From: Bdellovibrionales bacterium
GTDB lineage: Bacteria > Bdellovibrionota > Bdellovibrionia > Bdellovibrionales > JAKFYE01
Reading direction: 5' to 3'
Length of the DNA: 64,000 nt
Assembly: GCA_021731045.1 (NCBI GenBank)
Contig: JAKFYE010000013.1
Coordinates: 1-64,000, forward strand
The notes beneath the pieces are model-generated. The model made no database searches. It was not told the origin of the DNA and worked only from the letters and a program-made list of their open reading frames with translations. The position numbers and the translations under genes were made by a program. Each line of letters begins with the position of its first letter. Positions within the stretch are counted from its first letter, which is position 1. Shown here in pieces: positions 36,494 through 46,397 of this stretch.

Positions 36494-37483
36494 TTACGTC
36501 AGCGTTTGAATTGATTCGATCAGTTCATCAATAGAGCACGGGACGCAACCGACTTTGCCAACTACGACCCCAGCGGCGTGGTTGGCGATAAGACATGAGT
36601 CTTCGAGTGACAATCCGGCCATCGAAGACATGGCCAGAGCAGCAATCATCGTATCGCCCGCACCCGTCACATCAAAAACAGCGCGTGCGTATGTCGGAAT
36701 TAACTTGCTGGTTCCATTTTCAAAAAGACTGACGCCATCTTTTCCGCGAGTGATCACAATTTTTTCGACGCCAATTTTTTTCATCAATTCGGCTCCCACT
36801 TCATTAATTTGGGAACTGATACCCCGAATATCATCAAGGGCACGACCAGCAAGGAGCATGGCCTCTTCTTGATTTGGCTTAAGCAACGTCGCACCCCGAT
36901 AATAATGGGCGGGAGTCGTCCGATGAGGGTCTACAAAAACGCTCTTCTTTGCTTTTTTGGCAATCGCAATAATAGATTGAATTGTAGTTTCACTTAAAAC
37001 ACCTTTAGCGTAATCCTGCAAAATAATGGCATCGCATTTTGTTAACGCCTGCTCAACACTCGTAAGTAGTTTTTGTTGGATAGAATCTGATAAATACTTT
37101 CGGCGTTCATAATCGACACGCACCAAATGATATTGCCCTGACATCACTCGTAACTTACGTGTGGTGGGGCGTTCTTTATCCACGACAAGATACTCAATAT
37201 TCACTTTTTGTTTTACCAAAAGTTTTTTTAAAGATTCCGCGGCTTCATCCGCGCCTACGACAGAAACTAAAATCGTTTTTCCACCCAGGCTTGTAATATT
37301 TTGCGTGACGTTAGCTGATAAACCTAAGCGCACATCCTCATCGCTGACTTCAACAATTGGAACAGGAGCTTCCGGGCTGATACGATGAACTTTTCCCATG
37401 ACGTATTCGTCAAGACCAACATCCCCAACAACGAGAATCGATGTGTTTTTTAATTTTTCAACTTTAGAAATTAAATCGTTCAT
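36494..37483 (-). CDS. rfaE1: D-beta-D-heptose-7-phosphate kinase (HldE kinase-domain type)
   Basis: The 329-residue protein is a PfkB-type kinase with VVGDVGLDEYVMGKVHRISPEAPVP and VFDVTGAGDTMIAALAM, signatures of the RfaE/HldE kinase domain. It phosphorylates heptose-7-phosphate for ADP-heptose synthesis in LPS core formation. The C-terminal adenylyltransferase domain of E. coli HldE is missing, so that activity must be elsewhere. I start at ATG 37483, just after the upstream glycosyltransferase; a longer frame would overlap it by 55 bases. Confidence 0.9.
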   Translation of the reverse strand: MNDLISKVEKLKNTSILVVGDVGLDEYVMGKVHRISPEAPVPIVEVSDEDVRLGLSANVTQNITSLGGKTILVSVVGADEAAESLKKLLVKQKVNIEYLVVDKERPTTRKLRVMSGQYHLVRVDYERRKYLSDSIQQKLLTSVEQALTKCDAIILQDYAKGVLSETTIQSIIAIAKKAKKSVFVDPHRTTPAHYYRGATLLKPNQEEAMLLAGRALDDIRGISSQINEVGAELMKKIGVEKIVITRGKDGVSLFENGTSKLIPTYARAVFDVTGAGDTMIAALAMSSMAGLSLEDSCLIANHAAGVVVGKVGCVPCSIDELIESIQTLT

Positions 37484-37494
37484 ATGTTTTCGTA

Positions 37495-38514
37495 TTACAG
37501 GCTTTCGTATTTTTGAATAATCGTGTCTACCGTAATGAGCTCCATACAATCATACTTTGGGCAAGTGGGTCCAATGCATTTTTTGATTCCCGGGCACTCG
37601 ACTTGCGGAGTTAAGGTCTCAACATGCAAACCTTTTGGTCCCCAACGTGTCACATTCTGACTTTTTACCGGACTGTAAATTCCAACCGTGGGAACGCCGA
37701 GGGCCGCGGCCAAATGTACGATGCCTGTGCTCGGCGCAACGACCATTTGCGCATAATTTAAAACCGTCAGAAGTTCTTCAGACGAAAGTTTTCCATCCAA
37801 CCACAAAATATTTTCTTGAAATCCATATTTGCGAAGTTCTTTGCGAATAGGAGAGAGCCAAGGTGCATCCGCGCGAGTACCCGTCATCACCACCCGTACT
37901 TTTTTTGAAATTCGAAAAAGTAAGCTCGCGTACTGAATGGCGGGCCAATTTCGAGCTGAGCCCCCCATACCCGCGTGGACCACGATGTAAGTTTTTGGTT
38001 GTAAATCGAATTGGGACAAAAGAGACTCACTTCCAGATCGGAGTCGTAAATACTCTATCGAATTCGACGGCTTGATCCCAAACAAATCTAAACTCTGCTT
38101 CATCAATTCATAGTTGTAGATCAGTTCACTTTTTTCGCCCAACAATCGGCTTTGGCGTATTCCTCGATTTAAAAATAAAAAGGAGTGCCATTGGCTTTTT
38201 CTTCCAGCGCGAAACGGGATACCCGCCATCCAGGCCGCGCAAGACATCCACCATGGTGCGTGAAAAAAAATTATGTGACTCGGTTTTTCTCTGCGAAAAA
38301 ACCGTTGGAGATCCAAATAACGTCGAAAACTGAATTTTCGTTCAAATGTAAAATGATGACGCCGTGGGTTTGCGTAATCACAGATAAAACCCAGGCCTTT
38401 GTTTACAAGCCACGTGACGTCGTAGGGCGATAAAAGATTATCTACGGGAAGAGTCAGCGCGAGATCGCCAATGTGATCAATGCGTACGCAGAAAATTTTA
38501 TTTTTTTGTAACAT
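37495..38514 (-). CDS. Glycosyltransferase family 9 (heptosyltransferase-like)
   Basis: GT9 signatures are present: IFCVRIDHIGDLALTLPV at the N-terminus, VVHAGMGGSARNWP in the middle and VVAPSTGIVHLAAALGVPTVGIYSP near the end. Family members transfer heptose or related sugars from ADP-heptose to the LPS core at the inner membrane. The ATG at 38514 has AGGA five bases upstream. It is followed after 11 bases by the heptose kinase gene, supporting a heptose substrate. Confidence 0.9.
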   Translation of the reverse strand: MLQKNKIFCVRIDHIGDLALTLPVDNLLSPYDVTWLVNKGLGFICDYANPRRHHFTFERKFSFRRYLDLQRFFRREKPSHIIFFHAPWWMSCAAWMAGIPFRAGRKSQWHSFLFLNRGIRQSRLLGEKSELIYNYELMKQSLDLFGIKPSNSIEYLRLRSGSESLLSQFDLQPKTYIVVHAGMGGSARNWPAIQYASLLFRISKKVRVVMTGTRADAPWLSPIRKELRKYGFQENILWLDGKLSSEELLTVLNYAQMVVAPSTGIVHLAAALGVPTVGIYSPVKSQNVTRWGPKGLHVETLTPQVECPGIKKCIGPTCPKYDCMELITVDTIIQKYESL

Positions 38515-38596
38515 CGTCATCCTGCGAAAAGAGTATCGCGTGTCGCGCTCCATGAGTCATCAGCAGACAGATGACCGTCCGCGACAAAAATAGTGT

Positions 38597-38625
38597 TTGA
38601 ACGACTCAAATCGTAGGCTTAGCTT
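38597..38625 (+). promoter_or_regulatory. Candidate promoter of gdhA-pyrD
   Basis: TTGAAC (38597-38602) and TAGCTT (38620-38625) are 17 bases apart. The -10 box is weak. The spot is about 30 bases before the gdhA start. Confidence 0.3.
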
Positions 38626-38652
38626 TATTAAATACTTTGGAGGCTATTTTTT

Positions 38653-39912
38653 ATGGATATCACGGACGGCGCGCTTTATCAGAACTCAGTTAAAATTCTC
38701 GAAGATGCAGGAAAAATTATTAACTGCGATCCCAATATTTTAAATCGTTTAAAAAAACCAAAACGCGCATTGATTGTGAGTGTTCCTGTTAGAATGGATG
38801 ATGGCTCTGTTAAAGTTTACACGGGCTATCGTGTTCAGCACAGTATGACCCTCGGTCCGGGAAAAGGTGGGATTCGTTACCACATGGGCGTTGATCTTTC
38901 AGAAGTGGCAGGTCTTGCAATGTTAATGACATTTAAAAATTCACTTTTGAATCTTCCGCTCGGAGGCGCCAAAGGTGGAATCACAGTTGATCCAACAGTT
39001 TTATCCCGTGCAGAACTCCAACGTATGACTCGTCGATACACATCTGAAATTTCAAATATTATTGGACCCGACAAAGATATTCCAGCACCAGATGTGGGAA
39101 CTAATCCCCAAACCATGGCGTGGTTAATGGATACTTACTCACAAGAAGTCGGCTTTGCTGTGCCTGGCGTCGTCACCGGAAAACCGATTGAAGTCGGTGG
39201 CTCACTTGGGCGTGAAGGCGCAACCGGAATGGGTGTCGTCTTTTGTATGGAAGAAGCCTGCAAAAAATTAAATTACCGTTTTGACGACACGCTGACAATT
39301 GCCGTTCAAGGATTTGGTAACGTGGGTTCACATGCAGCTTTATATTCTCACCAACGCGGAGCCAGAGTTATCGCGGTGAGCGATGTGGATGGTGGAATTT
39401 ACAATAAAAACGGACTCGATATTCCAAAATTGATTGCCCATTTTAAAGCAAAAAAGACACTTGATGGCTTTGAAAATGCTGAAAAGATCACCAACGAAGA
39501 GCTGCTTTGCCTCGATGTAAAAGCATTGATTCCCGCCGCTCTCGATGGTGCCATCAATGCAAAGTTAGCAGAAAAAATTAAAACTAAACTGATCATCGAA
39601 GGCGCAAACGGGCCCTGCACTGCCGAAGCCGGTGCTCTACTCGTAAGTCGAGGAGTTAAAATTATTCCTGATATTCTCGCGAACGGTGGCGGCGTAATTG
39701 TATCTTATTTTGAATGGGTTCAAGGTGTGAGTTCTTATTTTTGGGGCGAAGACGAGGTCAATGCTAAACTTCACACCGCGATTACATCTGCTTTTCATAA
39801 AGTTTGGAATTTTAGTGAAACGCATAAAATCTCAATGCGATTGGCAGCCATGTCATGTTCGATTCAACGCCTTGAAAAAGCGATGTTGCTCAGAGGCCTC
39901 TATCCACAATGA
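38653..39912 (+). CDS. gdhA: Glutamate dehydrogenase
   Basis: The 419-residue enzyme interconverts glutamate and 2-oxoglutarate plus ammonia. The substrate-binding motifs GPGKGGIRYH and LPLGGAKGGI, the catalytic DIPAPDVGTN and the nucleotide fold AVQGFGNVGSHAA are all visible. The size and the NAD-type fingerprint GxGNVG fit the hexameric NAD(P) enzymes. The ribosome site GGAGG lies about 11 bases upstream. It overlaps pyrD by four bases. Confidence 0.96.
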   Translation: MDITDGALYQNSVKILEDAGKIINCDPNILNRLKKPKRALIVSVPVRMDDGSVKVYTGYRVQHSMTLGPGKGGIRYHMGVDLSEVAGLAMLMTFKNSLLNLPLGGAKGGITVDPTVLSRAELQRMTRRYTSEISNIIGPDKDIPAPDVGTNPQTMAWLMDTYSQEVGFAVPGVVTGKPIEVGGSLGREGATGMGVVFCMEEACKKLNYRFDDTLTIAVQGFGNVGSHAALYSHQRGARVIAVSDVDGGIYNKNGLDIPKLIAHFKAKKTLDGFENAEKITNEELLCLDVKALIPAALDGAINAKLAEKIKTKLIIEGANGPCTAEAGALLVSRGVKIIPDILANGGGVIVSYFEWVQGVSSYFWGEDEVNAKLHTAITSAFHKVWNFSETHKISMRLAAMSCSIQRLEKAMLLRGLYPQ

Positions 39913-40910
39913 TGAAAAACTACAAGAGGCCGTGGCTCTGGTTGCCGGCCTCTGTTTCTCATTCCTTAGGTCCATTTTTCTTAAAACTTCACGGCAGCTT
40001 TCGAAGCTATAAAACGTATTCTTGGAATTCTTTTGAGTGGCGCGGTCTTAAATTTGCAAACCGCCTGGGGTTGGCCGCAGGTATGGATAAAGATGGCGCC
40101 CACATTGGCGATTGGTGGACGCTCGGAGCGGGTTTTTTAGAAATCGGTACGATTGTCCCGAAAGCCCAAAGCCCCAATTCTGGAATTTTACTCGACAGAG
40201 ACAATCACCTTCAAGCGTTGTGGAATCGTATGGGCTTTCCAAGTCGTGGCGTTGAAAGCTTTAAACATACGTTATCCAAATATGCCGACCGCCATCACAC
40301 TCCGATTTTTGTTAATATCGGAAAAAACCGCTCCACACCGCTTGAATCCGCAGCCGACGACTACGTTCATTTGATCAATGATTTAGATTTGTTTGCAGAC
40401 GCGTTTGTTATCAATATCAGTAGTCCCAATACGCAAGGTCTACGTACGCTTTTGAGCCGCGAATACCTGCAAAACTTCCTAGGACCTATTATAGAAAAGC
40501 GAAATCAAATCGGCACGACCCCATTGCTATTGAAACTCAGCCCTGATCTTTCAGATCAGGAACTCGAATTTTGCCTACTTCAAAGTTTAAAAATGAATAT
40601 CGACGGTTGGGTGATAACCAATACGACTTTGACTCGTCCTAAAGGTTCACGATTTCCGACAGACGGCGGAGTTTCAGGTACGCCACTCGCAAATTTGTCG
40701 AAAGAGGTTTTGAGAAAAACCGTAAAAATTCTTGGAGACCAGCGTGGCGATCGCTTAATTGTTTCGGTTGGAGGCGTGATGAGTTCAGAAGATGTCTTTG
40801 AACGCCTAGAGATGGGCGCAGACCTCGTTGAAATATTTACAGCTCTCATATTTGAAGGTCCATTTTTTTTCAAAAATGCCGCTCATGAGTACCGCACCCG
40901 TCATCAATAA
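39909..40910 (+). CDS. pyrD: Dihydroorotate dehydrogenase (quinone), class 2
   Basis: The 333-residue protein oxidises dihydroorotate in pyrimidine synthesis, passing electrons to quinone. LGLAAGMDKDG (FMN site), FVINISSPNTQGLR with the catalytic Ser and LIVSVGGVMSSED are present. It starts at ATG inside the gdhA stop (ATGATG). It is coupled to gdhA, a nitrogen-metabolism pairing. The N-terminal ~35 residues could contact the membrane. Confidence 0.94.
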   Translation: MMKNYKRPWLWLPASVSHSLGPFFLKLHGSFRSYKTYSWNSFEWRGLKFANRLGLAAGMDKDGAHIGDWWTLGAGFLEIGTIVPKAQSPNSGILLDRDNHLQALWNRMGFPSRGVESFKHTLSKYADRHHTPIFVNIGKNRSTPLESAADDYVHLINDLDLFADAFVINISSPNTQGLRTLLSREYLQNFLGPIIEKRNQIGTTPLLLKLSPDLSDQELEFCLLQSLKMNIDGWVITNTTLTRPKGSRFPTDGGVSGTPLANLSKEVLRKTVKILGDQRGDRLIVSVGGVMSSEDVFERLEMGADLVEIFTALIFEGPFFFKNAAHEYRTRHQ

Positions 40911-41013
40911 GCCTAATTCAATCCTTGAACAATTTTGCACAAACTGAACAAAGCCTTACAAACTTTTATCGTTTGTTTTAATATATTTAAAAATTATCTT
41001 GGAGTTCAGTTCA

Positions 41014-41874
41014 ATGAAAACACTCGTCGCCATTTTATTTTTTATTTTGGTCAGTTTTGTATTCCAACTTCAAATCCAAGCCGATGAGGGTTTTAGTGAA
41101 GCCTCGACGGCTATCCCACCGTCTCTTCAAACTGCATGGGACGCGACTGTTCGTATTAAATTAGATCTGTGGCAAAATAGTAAAATCACACCACAAGGCC
41201 AGGGAAGTGGCGTCGTTATTAATTATGATTTCAATAAAAAAACTGCGATCGTCGTGACAAACGGTCATGTGGCGAGTTGTCCTGGTGGTCAATGTGTTTA
41301 TAATGTGATTTTCTTTAGTGATAAAAAAGCATCAAAGACTCTAAATTCTGTAAAACTACTAAAAGATTTTCCCACGCTAGACCTCGCATTTTTAGAAGTC
41401 TCTATGGGTGATTTAGTCCCATCCGTCGCAGCTCTCCGAGAAACTACAATAGATCTTCTAGGATCTGAAGTCGCCGCGATTGGCTATCCAGGTTTGTATC
41501 TCCGCAATAAAAAAACATGGCAAAATTCACCACCTCAAGATGCGAGCAAAAGTATAAAAAGATTTTCTGCCGGCGAAGTTTTAAAAAGACGCCCACTCAA
41601 TTTTGCAAACTATCCGTATGGACTTCATACCACGACAACGTTGAGTGTTCCGTATGTTCTCACTCATAATGCTGACACTCTAGAAGGCAATAGTGGTGGG
41701 CCCGTGGTTGAAACGCAATCAGGGCAAGTTGTCGGTTTAAATACTGGCATCTTAAATCCTAGTAAGAATCATCAGCACTGTGAGTCAGCAGTTCTCGAAC
41801 AAACTCTCAACTGTTCCTACTATTTAATTCCTTCAGATCTAATTATAGAAAAATATCAAGAGATCAGCCAATAG
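41014..41874 (+). CDS. Exported trypsin-like serine protease
   Basis: The ATG at 41014 has GGAG nine bases upstream. The 286-residue precursor has a signal peptide (cleavage near IQADEG, residue 25) and a trypsin-like fold with the triad His in VTNGHVAS, Asp in TLDLAFLEV and Ser in LEGNSGGPV. A PDZ domain is absent, so it is not a DegP. It may act in the periplasm or outside the cell; in a predator it could digest prey protein, but this is speculation. Confidence 0.85.
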   Translation: MKTLVAILFFILVSFVFQLQIQADEGFSEASTAIPPSLQTAWDATVRIKLDLWQNSKITPQGQGSGVVINYDFNKKTAIVVTNGHVASCPGGQCVYNVIFFSDKKASKTLNSVKLLKDFPTLDLAFLEVSMGDLVPSVAALRETTIDLLGSEVAAIGYPGLYLRNKKTWQNSPPQDASKSIKRFSAGEVLKRRPLNFANYPYGLHTTTTLSVPYVLTHNADTLEGNSGGPVVETQSGQVVGLNTGILNPSKNHQHCESAVLEQTLNCSYYLIPSDLIIEKYQEISQ

Positions 41875-41945
41875 CTCTGCGACACTAATGCGTCAATTAA
41901 GACATCTCTTTGACGCAAATCCGAGGTGGGTTTAGCCTGACTTCT

Positions 41946-42362
41946 ATGAAGCCCCGAAGAAAATTATGGATTCCGGTTGTAACAGGTCTTATTCATCGGG
42001 AAGGTAAAATTTTGCTCGGCAAGCGCCCAAAAGGCAGCCTCCAAGGACAATGGGAATTTCCGGGTGGCAAAATTGAAATCGGCGAAACCCCTGAAGAAGC
42101 CTTAAAACGTGAACTTTCTGAAGAACTTGGAATTGAAGCCGATATCGGGGCTTTAAGATTGGCTGCCACACATACTTACGGTGAACGTGGCGTTCTTATT
42201 CTTTTTTTCGATGTGGTTTTTTGGAAGGGCGAACCAAAAAGTCAACACCACGTCGAACTCAAATGGGTCCCCTACGATGAGATTCGCCAACACGAAATTC
42301 CTGAAGCCAATCGCAAGATGCTCGACCGTTTAATGAGCGTTATTAAAACTCCAATGGCCTAA
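41946..42362 (+). CDS. MutT-like Nudix hydrolase
   Basis: The Nudix box GGKIEIGETPEEALKRELSE is intact, with a following EELGI. A short preceding VVTGLIHREGKILLGKRP is typical of MutT/8-oxo-dGTP pyrophosphatase relatives. The start is 41946 (ATG) or a TTG 36 bases earlier; neither has a strong ribosome site. A role in sanitising oxidised nucleotides is likely but not certain. Confidence 0.82.
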   Translation: MKPRRKLWIPVVTGLIHREGKILLGKRPKGSLQGQWEFPGGKIEIGETPEEALKRELSEELGIEADIGALRLAATHTYGERGVLILFFDVVFWKGEPKSQHHVELKWVPYDEIRQHEIPEANRKMLDRLMSVIKTPMA

Positions 42363-42363
42363 T

Positions 42364-42387
42364 CTCTTATTCTCTTATTCTCTTATT
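42364..42387. repeat. Three tandem copies of CTCTTATT
   Basis: Three perfect eight-base units (42364-42371, 42372-42379, 42380-42387) fill the 23-base gap between the convergent Nudix and DegT genes and reach into the DegT stop codon. Confidence 0.85.
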
Positions 42388-43516
42388 AAAGAGCTTTTCG
42401 AACCCCAGCGATAATTGTGTCGATCTCTTTTTGAGTCAGCTCAGGAAATATCGGCAGCGCCAATACGGTTTGCGCACATTCTTCTGCGACCGGAAACTTT
42501 TCAGCAGGATTACGGAATTCTTTTAAAACGCTCTCGTCAGGAATCGCTTGGGGATAATAAATATCCGTCGGTACACCGAGCTCCGCCAAACGCGCTTTAA
42601 CTTGATCACGGTCTTTCACACGAATCACAAACTGGTGAAATACGTGTTTATTGCCTTCCATTGTGACTGGCAATACCAACCCTTTGCTTTCAAGATCTTT
42701 TAAATTTTTAATATATTGCCCGGCAATTTCGGCCCGTCGTTCATTCCATTTTTTTAAATGTTTCAATTTTATATTAAGATATGCGCATTGAAGTGCATCA
42801 AGACGCGAATTTGATCCTAGCATGGCGTACGTATACCGCTTTGGCATTCCGTGATTTTTTAAGAGCATCGCCTGTTGAGAGATAAGCTCATCATTGGTGA
42901 CGATCATGCCGCCATCTCCCGCGCCACCTAAATTTTTTGTGGGATAAAAACTAATGGCCCCCACATGACCAATACCTCCGGCCGGTTTTCCTTTATAAGA
43001 GGCGCCGATGCTTTGAGCCGTATCTTCAATAACCGGAATTCCGGTTTCTTTAGATAATTTCATCAATGCGTCCATGTCGGCGCATTGACCGTAGAGGTGA
43101 ACAGGCATAATGGCTTTTGTTTTAGATGTGATTTTCTTTTTCACTTGGTCGACATTTAAACAATACGAGTCTTTATGAATGTCTACCCAAACCGGTTTTG
43201 CATTTATCCACGTGATCGCGCCGGTTGAACCAAAAAAACTAAATGCGGGCGTGATCACTTCGTCCCCCGCTTTTACCCCGATAGCTTTAAGTCCCAAGAT
43301 CAACGCGTCCATTCCGGAAGCAACAGTCACGGCATGCTTAGCTCCAACCCATTGTGCGGCGGATTTTTCAAACTCCGTAACGTACGCGCCACCGATACAC
43401 GCCTGTGCATCGAGAATTTTTTCGAATGTACTCATCACTTCGGATTTAATTTCTTTATACTGACGCGTGATATCAAAAAATGGTAGTGAGGGATTTTGTG
43501 TGTTCATAGTTTTCAT
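42386..43516 (-). CDS. DegT/DnrJ/EryC1-family sugar aminotransferase
   Basis: The ~376-residue protein is a PLP enzyme that makes amino sugars for LPS or O-antigen. The family marks are VTVASGMDALILGLKAIG, the PLP-site Lys in SFYPTKNLGGAGDGG (Lys forms the Schiff base) and KNHGMPKRY. Start is ATG at 43516 or 43507; neither has a clear ribosome site. It lies near a glycosyltransferase and an O-antigen ligase gene. Confidence 0.92.
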   Translation of the reverse strand: MKTMNTQNPSLPFFDITRQYKEIKSEVMSTFEKILDAQACIGGAYVTEFEKSAAQWVGAKHAVTVASGMDALILGLKAIGVKAGDEVITPAFSFFGSTGAITWINAKPVWVDIHKDSYCLNVDQVKKKITSKTKAIMPVHLYGQCADMDALMKLSKETGIPVIEDTAQSIGASYKGKPAGGIGHVGAISFYPTKNLGGAGDGGMIVTNDELISQQAMLLKNHGMPKRYTYAMLGSNSRLDALQCAYLNIKLKHLKKWNERRAEIAGQYIKNLKDLESKGLVLPVTMEGNKHVFHQFVIRVKDRDQVKARLAELGVPTDIYYPQAIPDESVLKEFRNPAEKFPVAEECAQTVLALPIFPELTQKEIDTIIAGVRKAL

Positions 43517-43604
43517 ACTAAATAGAAATATGATTTCTCTCAACAAGTGTCTTATCCAATAAATCTTTGCAACTCGGTATGTCGATCTGTAGTCTCAAAT
43601 GTAA

Positions 43605-44861
43605 GTGAAACCCACATTGCCGCCGAAGCTTAATATTTGTTTAGTTACAAAAAAATTTCCGATTTTTGGAAGAGCGGCCGAATATAGTTTTTTGTGGCCA
43701 ATTGCTAAAGGTCTCGCATCGAAAGATCATGATGTCACCGTTATCGCGAGTGAAAGTCCGACAAAAACACCTGAGATCGTTTCTGACGGTGTCCGCGCAC
43801 TCTACTTGAGTGAAAATACGCAAATATCGCGTTACAGTTTCAAGCGGGCTGCTCGTTTAAAGTTTGCCGAACTTCATCGAGAAAAACCTTTTCATATTAT
43901 GCATTCGCTAGATTCTTCTGGTGCAGAAATCGCACAGTTCAAAAAGCAGTATAAAGTAGCAAGTGCTATTGATGTCAAAGCGACACAAATGGCGCAACTC
44001 TTTGCGATTCAAGGAATGGCGCAAGAAAATTTAGGCAGTCTCATGCGCACTGATTTTTCTATCGCGTATAAATTTTTGCGAACTTATTTTGGCGAAGACC
44101 GCGCCATTCTAAAATCAGCCGATGGCATATTTGTCACAAGCCCGCATCAGCGCATCGTCTTGGAAAGATATTATATGTATCCAGATTCGCGTATTTATAC
44201 TGTCCCGTACGGAATCGAAATAGGAGATCTCAACCCTAAAGAAAAATCAGAAGCTTTACGCACCAATTTAAAGCTTCCGCTCGACGGCAACGCCATCGTC
44301 ACGATTACCGATATGTCCGAACTTGAAGAAATTAAAAATCTTCTAAATGCATTCGAAAAAGTGGCCATAAAAAAACCGGATTCGCGATTAATCATTGTCG
44401 GCAATGGACCCAAACGAAAAGAAATTGAATACGAAGTTTACATGCTGGCATTGGGGAGCAAGGTGATTTTTACGGGCGCCGTTACTAATCAAGATCTAGC
44501 AGACTACATTGGGGTGGCAGATGTATTTATTAACCTCAGCAGTCGCACGACAGGCTTCGAACCGAGTATGCTAGAGGCCATGACGCAGAAAAAAGTTGTG
44601 ATTGGTTCGGAAGTGAGTGCGATGGCCAATATTATTGAAGACGGTATTGATGGATTCCTTATCCGCCCAGCTGATTTTCAATGGCTTTCACAATTGTTAA
44701 TTAATATTTTTACAGGTCAAATGATGACAGCCGAAATCGGTGATCGTGCACGACGCAAAGTGATTAATCTCTTTGACACAGGTAAGATGGTTGATGAGAC
44801 CATTAACGCATATTTTAAAATTCTCAGACGTACCGGAATGTATAGGACAAGCAAATCATGA
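43605..44861 (+). CDS. Family 4 glycosyltransferase
   Basis: The 418-residue protein has a GT-B fold, with an N-terminal VTKKFPIFGRAAEYSFLW acceptor domain and the C-terminal LIIVGNGPKRKEIE, VIFTGAV and FEPSMLEAM sugar-nucleotide motifs of GT4 enzymes. The expected GFEP catalytic glutamate is in TGFEPSMLEA. It probably adds a sugar to LPS or a similar glycan. Start is GTG 43605. It overlaps the O-antigen ligase gene by four bases. Confidence 0.88.
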   Translation: MKPTLPPKLNICLVTKKFPIFGRAAEYSFLWPIAKGLASKDHDVTVIASESPTKTPEIVSDGVRALYLSENTQISRYSFKRAARLKFAELHREKPFHIMHSLDSSGAEIAQFKKQYKVASAIDVKATQMAQLFAIQGMAQENLGSLMRTDFSIAYKFLRTYFGEDRAILKSADGIFVTSPHQRIVLERYYMYPDSRIYTVPYGIEIGDLNPKEKSEALRTNLKLPLDGNAIVTITDMSELEEIKNLLNAFEKVAIKKPDSRLIIVGNGPKRKEIEYEVYMLALGSKVIFTGAVTNQDLADYIGVADVFINLSSRTTGFEPSMLEAMTQKKVVIGSEVSAMANIIEDGIDGFLIRPADFQWLSQLLINIFTGQMMTAEIGDRARRKVINLFDTGKMVDETINAYFKILRRTGMYRTSKS

Positions 44862-46240
44862 GCTCTATGATCACGCCTTCACAAAAAATGCACAGCAATG
44901 TGAATCCCCTACCCTCTTCTCGTAACAACGACGGCGACAATCGCATCCTTTTTATGTTGAAAGTGATTTTTGGCACACCCATTCCTTATTTGTTTATTCT
45001 CTACAGCGTGGCACTTTTAACCAGTATGTCAGGAATGGAATTCGGCGCCTGGGGAATTGCACTGCTGACTCTGATCTATATTATTTTAGATCTTCCATCT
45101 AAAAATAGGGAGTTTCGTTTTTTTAGTTTAGGCACCGACCTGTCGCTACTGGGACTTCTCGTCGTGATTGGATTAGGACTTTATCTTAATTCACCTGACG
45201 CCGATTTTGTTAAAGAGCTCGGTAGTCTACGTTGGATTATTTTACTCTATCTTTTTAGTTACAGTTTTTCGCTCTTTCCGGGACTTAATAAATTATTTTA
45301 TATTATTATTGGCTTAGGATTTATCATTGGCTGTTACGCTATCTTTCAACATTTTACCGGCATGGATTTACGTTACGAGTGGGGGTTACGCGAAAACTCG
45401 GCGGTCACACCGGCCCCGTTTACCGATTCTTCAGTATTTCAAAGTGTCGGATTGATGAGCCATCATCTCACCTACGGTTATTTATTTTCTATGGTTTTTT
45501 GTTTTCCGCTAGCAGCATTGATGCTCAATCGACATCGCTCACCCGTTTTTCGTGGCTTTTTAGTTCTTACGATCTTTGCAATTGGCTTAAGCCTTTTGTG
45601 GACCTACGGTCGTGGAGTTTGGATTTCAACCGGGTGCGCGATTCTTTTTATGGCCGCATATGTGAGTCGAAAGGCACTCTTTGGAATTCTTATTTTAGGA
45701 ATTATCGTACTTGGAACTCTCTACAGTTCAAATCCAGGATTTCGCGAGCGGCTTGATTCCATCTGGGCTTCTAATTACACGAGCAATACGGATCGCCAAG
45801 ATCTCTGGCGCGCCAACATCGAAATGCTATCAGATTATCCCTGGATTGGAATTGGCTGGAATCAAAACGAGCACCGAATTTTTGAATATTATGAAAAATT
45901 GGGAATTCAAAATACCTTCGGAGGTCACGCCCACAATAGTTATCTCCAAATATTAGCCACTACGGGTATTCTGGGTTTTGCTTTTTTTATGATGTTTATT
46001 ATTGGATTTTTACTGCTCACGCATCGGCTTTGGAGTGACATTCCGAAATCTCACTATTGGCATAAAGTCTTTGTCTTAGGGGCCCTTGGATCACAGATCA
46101 GTCTGCATACTGGCGGTCTTACGCAATGGAATTTTGGTGATGCCGAAGTAAATCACTTTTTCATTTTTATTTTGGCGATTATCGCTTATATGGCAGAGCG
46201 TTATTCGATCGGTGTCGTTCCAGATGACCACTCATTGTAA
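44858..46240 (+). CDS. O-antigen ligase-like membrane protein
   Basis: The 460-residue protein has about ten to twelve membrane helices and a periplasmic loop, as in WaaL/Wzy proteins. A typical region is GIGWNQNEHRIFEYYEKLG followed by HAHNSYLQILATTGILGF, with the conserved His of the Wzy_C loop. Members join O-antigen to lipid A-core or polymerise O-units. Coupling to a GT4 gene supports an LPS role. It could alternatively be a Wzy polymerase. Confidence 0.85.
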   Translation: MSSMITPSQKMHSNVNPLPSSRNNDGDNRILFMLKVIFGTPIPYLFILYSVALLTSMSGMEFGAWGIALLTLIYIILDLPSKNREFRFFSLGTDLSLLGLLVVIGLGLYLNSPDADFVKELGSLRWIILLYLFSYSFSLFPGLNKLFYIIIGLGFIIGCYAIFQHFTGMDLRYEWGLRENSAVTPAPFTDSSVFQSVGLMSHHLTYGYLFSMVFCFPLAALMLNRHRSPVFRGFLVLTIFAIGLSLLWTYGRGVWISTGCAILFMAAYVSRKALFGILILGIIVLGTLYSSNPGFRERLDSIWASNYTSNTDRQDLWRANIEMLSDYPWIGIGWNQNEHRIFEYYEKLGIQNTFGGHAHNSYLQILATTGILGFAFFMMFIIGFLLLTHRLWSDIPKSHYWHKVFVLGALGSQISLHTGGLTQWNFGDAEVNHFFIFILAIIAYMAERYSIGVVPDDHSL

Positions 46241-46397
46241 GCGAACAGGTATGATAGGTTTTTTTCACAAGACCTAAGCCTTGAGCGCGTAGCACCTTAT
46301 TGAAAATACATAGGTTTTTCAAATAAACATGCAGATTACCGTTGAAATCAAGAAAAGACGGATTACACTATAGCTACGTAGTTTCAAGGGGTTAGAC

